A DNA stretch of 64,000 nt from positions 1,550,001-1,614,000 of the forward strand of contig OU744450.1 in the NCBI GenBank assembly GCA_916610825.1, written 5' to 3'. This DNA is from Haliclystus octoradiatus. Lineage: Eukaryota; Cnidaria; Staurozoa; Stauromedusae; Haliclystidae. A program made the translations under genes and the position numbers. This document shows, piece by piece, positions 58,801-64,000 of this stretch; the stretch's first letter is position 1; every line of letters begins with the position of its first letter. The notes under the pieces are model-generated. The model saw only the letters and a list, made by a program, of their open reading frames with translations. It ran no database searches and was not told the origin of the DNA.

Positions 58801-61800
58801 TATTCCAAACAATCCTGTGTTTTCTCAATATTTTGATTTCATCAAGTAATTTCAAATCATTGAATCACCATAATCATAAAAGAGACAATTATAATTCTGC
58901 AAAAATGGGTATATCTATATCTTGTTAACATGTTGTACAAATATATTATGTTTTATTTCCTTTCTTTTGTAGTGAATCAATTAGGAAAATTCAGAAATAA
59001 TCACGATTCAAGTTGTACATACGAAGGAGATAACAATGTTATATTGCAACAAACTGGAAACTATTTAGTCTCACAAGAAAGACAAATCTTAAATGGAGGT
59101 GAGAGGTCTTCAGCAGTTCAGAGTTTATGTTAAATGGTAACTTATTGCAGATCAAACAAACCAATTGGTTTTATATTTATAATACATTGAAATTTTGCAA
59201 GAAGGAAGAAGATTTAAATTCCCACTTTGAAACATGTGGATAATGTTTATCAGAGGCTCAAAGCTGAAGAAGACTAAAGTAAAAAAGTAATGTAGACGGT
59301 GTCACTCTACCAAAGGCATCCGTACCACTAGAGGAGTGGCTCTTTTTGCTGAGAGCAATGATTTTAAATGCTCTTTACTGATCTCAGCCGCGACACTGCA
59401 GATCAATTTCAACAGATTTCATGGTAGATAGGTCTCGATTGTCAATGCGCAACGATGCACCGCAGCTACTCGCAATGCAATTCCCTCTGGACCATTCCAT
59501 CCTCCATCCTCAGATGGTACTCATTTGATGTTTTAGATAAAGTCAAGGCTGAGTTGACCTGAGGGGGTTTGAACCACAGTCGATCAGATATGATCCGATC
59601 TCAAGTTCGGTTGCTCTGCCATTTGAGCTAATCCTCCTCAGGTCCATAGAAGAATAGAAAACTACAAAAACAACTAATAATTAACAATTAAAAAACTGTC
59701 ACTGTGTAAAATGTATATCACACATTTTGGGACATTTCTTCTTTTGACAGAGAAAATGTTTCTATCCATGCATGTTGTTCTTAGTTTTTTTTGCTTTGCG
59801 CAATCACTTCCCCTTCAAAAATGCAATCAAGGTTCAGATTTTGTATCTCACTCTTTTAACGATATCTGGAACTGTTTATTTTCTACAAGAAGGTCCTCTG
59901 TTATCCACCTTCTTCTCTTCGTCATACACAATGAAACATCCTCATCTATCATTTACGACATGATCAACATTTCATAAAATCCAGCCACTTGTGTCAGTTT
60001 TTCGAAACAGGTGCTCACAAATGGAATGCAACGCCATCCACAATGAAGGAGAACCTTGACAGTATGATTTTCAAAATATCTTGATCCATTGAAGTAATTG
60101 ATTATATTCTCAATTTTTTTTTTATTAATCTTTAAATTATTTATTTATTTGTATAATTATGTATGAGCTCTTAAAAAAGTTCTCCTTATCATTTATGCGG
60201 CGGCTTACAGGCATCTCAGTAATTAATTGTTAATTGATTGATTGACTTTGTAGATGCATCGTCACCGTTAGGATCTTTGAATGTTTTCAAAGGCTTTCAT
60301 GAATGTCTACGGGAAAAGTGCTCTGCCAATTCTGCTGAAGATTTTCTTAAACCAGAAGGTAAGTAGCTCAGTTGTGTTGTGATAGAATAAAAAAAATGAA
60401 TCATATATATATGTTGGATGCACTTAAAATACAGTCAAACTTGTTATAACGGTCACCTCTATACATTGGCCACCTGTCTATAGTGGTCACTCTTGCAATG
60501 TTTAAAATTGTATTTTCTATTGAATCAACCCTGTATATAATGACCACCTGCATACAGTGGTCAATTTATTCACCTCTCGTAACTGGATATTATTAACAGG
60601 ATCAACTGCATATGCTTAATTTGTATTCTACCTAGCCCCCGTACCAACCCCGAGGTTAAGGGTCTGTGAACTAGCGTGTGATTTCCAACCCATCTGATAC
60701 GTCAAGCTCATGGTTGCAAATGTATACTCTCTGATAAGACATGCTTGTCACACATATGGGATAGACCGAATCGCTACTGAACACCTACTGAAAAAAATAC
60801 ATTGGAATGGGATTGGATATTAATTGGAATGGTACTGAGAAACGTCAACAGAAACTTAATGAAAATTATTTCCACTGACTGAAAAACTAATGAAAGGCAC
60901 CTTAACATTTAAATTCAAAATTATAAATAAATTGTGTTTAATTCAGTATGCTATTCAGCAGGTTTTCAGTAGAATTTCAATTTTTCAACATTGTGGTATC
61001 ATGGTTAACATTTCTTCATTTTATAATATTTACAAATTGAACTTTTTAAACTTTTTAACCAACGAATGTGTTTTTGTTATCCTTCTCATTATTTATTAAC
61101 ATTTATGCTCTGCTATTCATTAACATTGAGCACTATTCAATTGCCATTATTAAATATAAATATATTTTGATATTATATAATAATATATTCATATAGTTTA
61201 TTATAGAACGTAGATCATGTATATTTTTCATTGAGTAAAAATTCTGTCCGAAGATCGCAGTGAAATGCATGAAACTTGAGTAACAGTAAAGAATGTGTAT
61301 TCTTTGACTCTTTCGCCATATATTACTATTATTATTTACCGCTCTGTCGAATGAAGACATAGAGCCCTATATTATCTGCTATTGGATAAACATAAGTTTT
61401 GTTATTTTATTATTAATATTATATTCATATATAATTTTTAGTCATGTTTCATGCGTACAAATGGCTCCTGTGTTACCTTTACACTGAAACTCTTTTAAAA
61501 ATCAAAACACTGAAGGCAGAAGGAAAGGTAAGCCTACTTGAAATGAAAAGGCAGTTCCAATTTACTTGTTTATTTTGGAGACATATGAGTTCATCAGAGA
61601 GCATAAATCTCATTATATGAAAACATTTGCAAATTTTTATGGCTAAATATCTTGAATATGGATGTTTTCATTCTTTTCAAACTAATCATTTTCCCTTTTC
61701 AACATTCCATGATGTTTTCGTTACACTTTCAATTTTTCATGGCATTTTCATGTTGGTGTTGGTAGTGTTCTGATATGACAATATGCCTTTGCTCAGGGTC

Positions 61801-63249
61801 CGACAAATGTTTCATCCTTCCGGAAACCTGACTTTTTATTCAAACAACTTCTGTGAAATTTTCATCTCAAGCGTATACTATTGTCCTATTGTCATTTCTC
61901 TAAATTTGAGGGAGGAAAATTAATCAAATTGAATTTTTTTCTGAATTTTGACCAGCCTTCCGGAAACCTATTTGCTAGGTTGTTGGTTTTGTCGGACCCT
62001 GCTTTTGCTGTTTGCCATAACAATTTGACTTATGCAATGTCATATGTGTTTTCAACAAGACAACAACATCACATTTTGTATGCTGTACACATTTCATTTA
62101 TTTTATTTACCTCACGTTTCTTATTTATATTATTTTCCAGAGTGCCTTTGTTGTTAGAAGTGAAAGTCAAGCATATTTCAGTCGGTCACTTTCTTTGGCT
62201 TATGTTGCAGTAAGTTTATTCTTAGTAATAATAATAATAATAATATACCACAGTAACAATATGAATTTATAAATATTTTGGTCACTCAGATTATTCAGAT
62301 CATTCAGATTGATTTTCAAGTGATTAACAAGATGTCAAACTTCTGCATATCCCAGACCAACATATTTGTTCTTTGTCTTTAATTAGAACCTTATATTGCA
62401 ATCAGATATATATTGAGTTCAGTGATAAGCATCCTCTAGAAATAGAAGAGTGATCATGGTGCCTTCAGTAACACGATACCATTAATTAATACTACTATAG
62501 TGCACGGCTCCAAAGTTTCAAGCTCTCCTAAACGATCCTTCCATGTTTGCTGCCATCCACATTTAATAATCTAAAGGGTTACCAAACTGGCTCCCCTATT
62601 AAGATAACATGAATGAAGTAGTTTACCATCATCATTCCATTTTTATTTTTATTATAGAACTTTGCCCTAACACGTGCACATGATGCCTTTGAGACAGGCA
62701 GTATGTCAGCTTCATTGCGTGCCGTTTTACGCAGAATGCTTATGCTGTTTGGTTTGTGGTCCTTGGAACCTTATATTGCAAGTCTGAGTCAAGGTATGAA
62801 TATTTGTATTTTATTGAGTAAAAAAATGTTGTTTCTGTTTATTGTATATTGTGTGGAGAGTATGCAGAAAAATAGCGTGGGTCGCAAACTATCAGACTTG
62901 CCATGTGAGCTAATTTATCCGGTGAAATTTGATATCAAAAATGAAAGCCATACAATTATAGAAACAGTTAAAACAGTAGATTTTTTTCACTTAATAATTG
63001 CGAAACAAAAAGAGAAATGACAAAATTCATGAATTAGCTTCGTATTCACGTAGCTTCCCCAGCGCACACACACTCCAAAATACTAACCAACCATCCCAGT
63101 GAAAAAAGCTACTAGAGTACCTGTCATACTGTTGCATGATTTACATGGAATTGAAATTGATTTGCGCTTGTTTACTTTCAGGCAATTATTTTAGCTGCGG
63201 AAAACAAATTCGATATCTTCATGATGCAATTTTAATTCTATCAAAAGAG
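52843..63249 (+). CDS. ACOX3: peroxisomal acyl-CoA oxidase, ACOX3-like copy B (3' end outside window)
   Basis: Paralogue of the minus-strand gene with the same role in peroxisomal beta-oxidation. Exons: 52843-53199, 54125-54202, 54497-54586, 55014-55246, 55605-55811, 56354-56426, 56826-56948, 57872-57992, 58973-59098, 60254-60358, 61442-61527, 62141-62209, 62658-62793, 63182-63249. These give 624 residues in frame; by comparison with copy A two more exons (about 72 residues, including any C-terminal SKL) lie beyond 64000. Motifs: [13 protein letters not shown] in exon 3, [15 protein letters not shown] and LSGGRV in exon 5, [12 protein letters not shown] in exon 8, SCTYEGDNN with the presumed catalytic Glu at about 445 in exon 9. 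All visible introns are GT-AG. Exons 2-14 match copy A in length and phase; exon 1 is 6 bp longer. The ATG follows a TTTAG acceptor-like site, as in copy A, so a 5'UTR intron is likely. Confidence 0.94.
53575..53640 (+). mobile_element. fragment of the CAGTCAAACCTGTTATA MITE
   Basis: CAGCCCTGTATATAAAGGCA and CTACAGAGGTCAGTTCCTCT match the distal half of the family. Confidence 0.5.
53690..53830 (-). mobile_element. fragment related to the second SINE type
   Basis: T-run near 53690, then GATTGAATCCAAGACCCTGC and GTAACGCCCTAACCAC, the complement of degraded B and A boxes, similar in order to 33966-34190. Confidence 0.5.
53860..54085. repeat. TTCATGAA palindromic element, well-preserved
   Basis: Begins CGAAAACAGTTCATGAACAG, contains GTTAAATGGCGCC and GGAGCCATTTAAAG, and ends CTCCTGAACTGTTTTTCCC. 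Several direct and inverted GTTCATGAAC words. In intron 1 of ACOX3-like copy B. Confidence 0.75.
54705..54975. repeat. TTCATGAA element, interrupted
   Basis: Two blocks (54705-54760 and 54865-54975) with GTTAAATTGCCC, AGAGTTCATGAAGGTG and CATAAACTGTTCATG words; intron 3 of ACOX3-like copy B. Confidence 0.5.
56480..56690 (+). mobile_element. diverged SINE fragment
   Basis: GATGGCGGATGAAATTGTCA, CATGAAATCGGTGGAACTTG and AGTGTCGCGGCTGACATC are family body words with many changes; no head and no hairpin. Confidence 0.65.
56685..56800. repeat. TTCATGAA element, degraded
   Basis: AGTTCATGAACAGTTTATTA, GAAAATTGCCC and TTCATAAACTGTTCATTATC; intron 6 of ACOX3-like copy B. Confidence 0.5.
59282..59640 (-). 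mobile_element. tRNA-derived SINE, full length, minus orientation
   Basis: Complement of the 24129-24484 copy from tail (TAATGTAGACGGTGTC) to head (GCTCTGCCATTTGAGCTAAT). B-box complement GGTTTGAACC present. The hairpin is shortened to CCACTCCTCTAGTGG, losing the GAAA loop. In intron 9 of ACOX3-like copy B, antisense to the gene. Confidence 0.85.
60432..60611 (+). mobile_element. CAGTCAAACCTGTTATA MITE
   Basis: Starts CAGTCAAACTTGTTATAAC, contains TATAGTGGTCACTCTTGCAA, and ends with a mutated AACAGGATCAACTGCA; intron 10 of ACOX3-like copy B. Confidence 0.7.
60770..60990. repeat. degraded palindromic element related to 5318-5459
   Basis: CTACTGAACACCTACTGAAA on one side and CAGCAGGTTTTCAGTAG on the other. 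Confidence 0.45.
61794..62001. mobile_element. MITE with CAGGGTCCGACAAA ends
   Basis: 208 bp between CAGGGTCCGACAAA and TTTGTCGGACCCTG, a perfect 14-bp inverted end. Flanks CCTTTGCT and CTTTTGCT match at 7 of 8 bases, a likely 8-bp target duplication. hAT-like. In intron 11 of ACOX3-like copy B. Confidence 0.7.
62430..62490 (+). mobile_element. SINE 3'-end fragment with hairpin
   Basis: ATCCTCTAGAAATAGAAGAG and GGTGCCTTCAGTAACACGAT match the family tail; the body is missing. Confidence 0.6.
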
Positions 63250-64000
63250 GTAATTCTGTATATATGTTTATTTAATTACAAAATTTAACCTTGTCTTTTC
63301 TTGCATTCCTCTGACCTGATTATTTATTATTTATCAATATGTATCATCAACATGTGTTCACGTAGCTTCCCCTGTGAAAACAATTGGGTCATTTGACGTT
63401 CATGAACTCTTAGTGAACTGTTTAAATTTGTTCATGAACAGATGTTGAAAGTTTGAAGTATGCAGGAAGCAAAGCGTACATTTCCCAACTTGTGTATTAC
63501 GAACCATGTTAAATGCTTACTGCATAATATTTATTATTAAATATGTTAAATAAATTGCAACTAATGCTGTTAGTTATGTATCCACAATCCACATATAATG
63601 TTAGATTTTTAACAAATGAATGGATTCGGCTGGATTACCCCTGCTAAAAACAGTTCAGGAATTCATGAACAGTTCATGAATGTTAATTGGATCCAACAAT
63701 CCTGAACTGCTCATGAACTGTTCATGCACCCTCACAGACAGTTTATGAACAGTTCATGAACAGTTCATGAAAAATTGGGGCCATTTAGCGTTCATGAACT
63801 GTTCATGAACTCCTGAACTTTTGGGGTAGACATTCAAGTTAAAGATTTGGACCAAACATAGTAGTAGAACACCCTTTTAAATAGGGATGCACCGAAATTC
63901 CGTATATTTATACCGAAATTCGGCTGCTTTGAATTTAAAATTCACAGTGACATGCCATTGCAAAAAAACACACAATTTTGAAATTTTCAATAGCGTTTGT
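63250..64000. other. start of intron 14 of ACOX3-like copy B
   Basis: Begins with the donor GTAATTC after exon 14. Contains two TTCATGAA elements (about 63373-63445 and 63645-63830) and no further exon that I can find. Confidence 0.6.
63645..63830. repeat. TTCATGAA palindromic element, well preserved
   Basis: Starts AAAAACAGTTCAGGAATTC and ends GTTCATGAACTCCTGAACTT, with repeated AACAGTTCATG words and GGGGCCATTTAGCG in between. Good model copy for the family. Confidence 0.75.

Overview
The window is a piece of an AT-rich, intron-bearing animal genome. Evidence: GT-AG introns, phase 1-1 LDL-receptor class A exons, a vertebrate-like peroxisomal acyl-CoA oxidase split into 16 coding exons, tRNA-derived SINEs, BEL/Pao and Ty3/gypsy retrotransposons, and many MITEs. 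Frequent TAGGCCTA-type words and the gene content fit an invertebrate deuterostome, perhaps a tunicate, but the sequence does not settle the species. There is no prokaryotic operon structure.

Layout. (1) 2.2-6.6 kb, minus strand: three exons of an LDLa-repeat protein, partial. (2) 9.9-31.0 kb, minus strand: a complete ACOX3-like (pristanoyl-CoA oxidase family) gene of 16 coding exons (693 aa, ending in the peroxisomal signal SKL), with introns full of SINEs, MITEs, a hAT element, a 2.1-kb TTAA element and a 25-copy array of an 85-bp repeat. (3) 33.6-35.5 kb: an orphan coding fragment, a SINE and a dead non-LTR reverse transcriptase piece. (4) 36.2-37.6 kb, plus strand: an intact intronless gene for an N-terminally membrane-anchored ATP-grasp ligase resembling MysC of mycosporine biosynthesis. 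(5) 38.0-48.3 kb: a BEL/Pao retrotransposon with 5-bp target duplication, split by a full-length Ty3/gypsy element whose two 213-bp LTRs read as identical. (6) 48.8-50.6 kb: a small non-coding LTR element with two matching 288-bp LTRs and an internal 46-bp minisatellite. (7) 52.8-63.2 kb, plus strand: a second ACOX3-like gene in divergent orientation, 14 coding exons seen; its last exons lie beyond the window.

The two ACOX3 genes have the same intron phases, and exons 2-14 have the same lengths, although the proteins have clearly diverged. They are an old head-to-head duplicate pair, now 21.8 kb apart, with the ATP-grasp gene and young retrotransposons between them. Both would act in peroxisomal beta-oxidation of branched or long acyl-CoAs. 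The ATP-grasp enzyme would probably join an amino acid to a small acid or cyclohexenone. No functional link between it and ACOX3 can be shown from the sequence.
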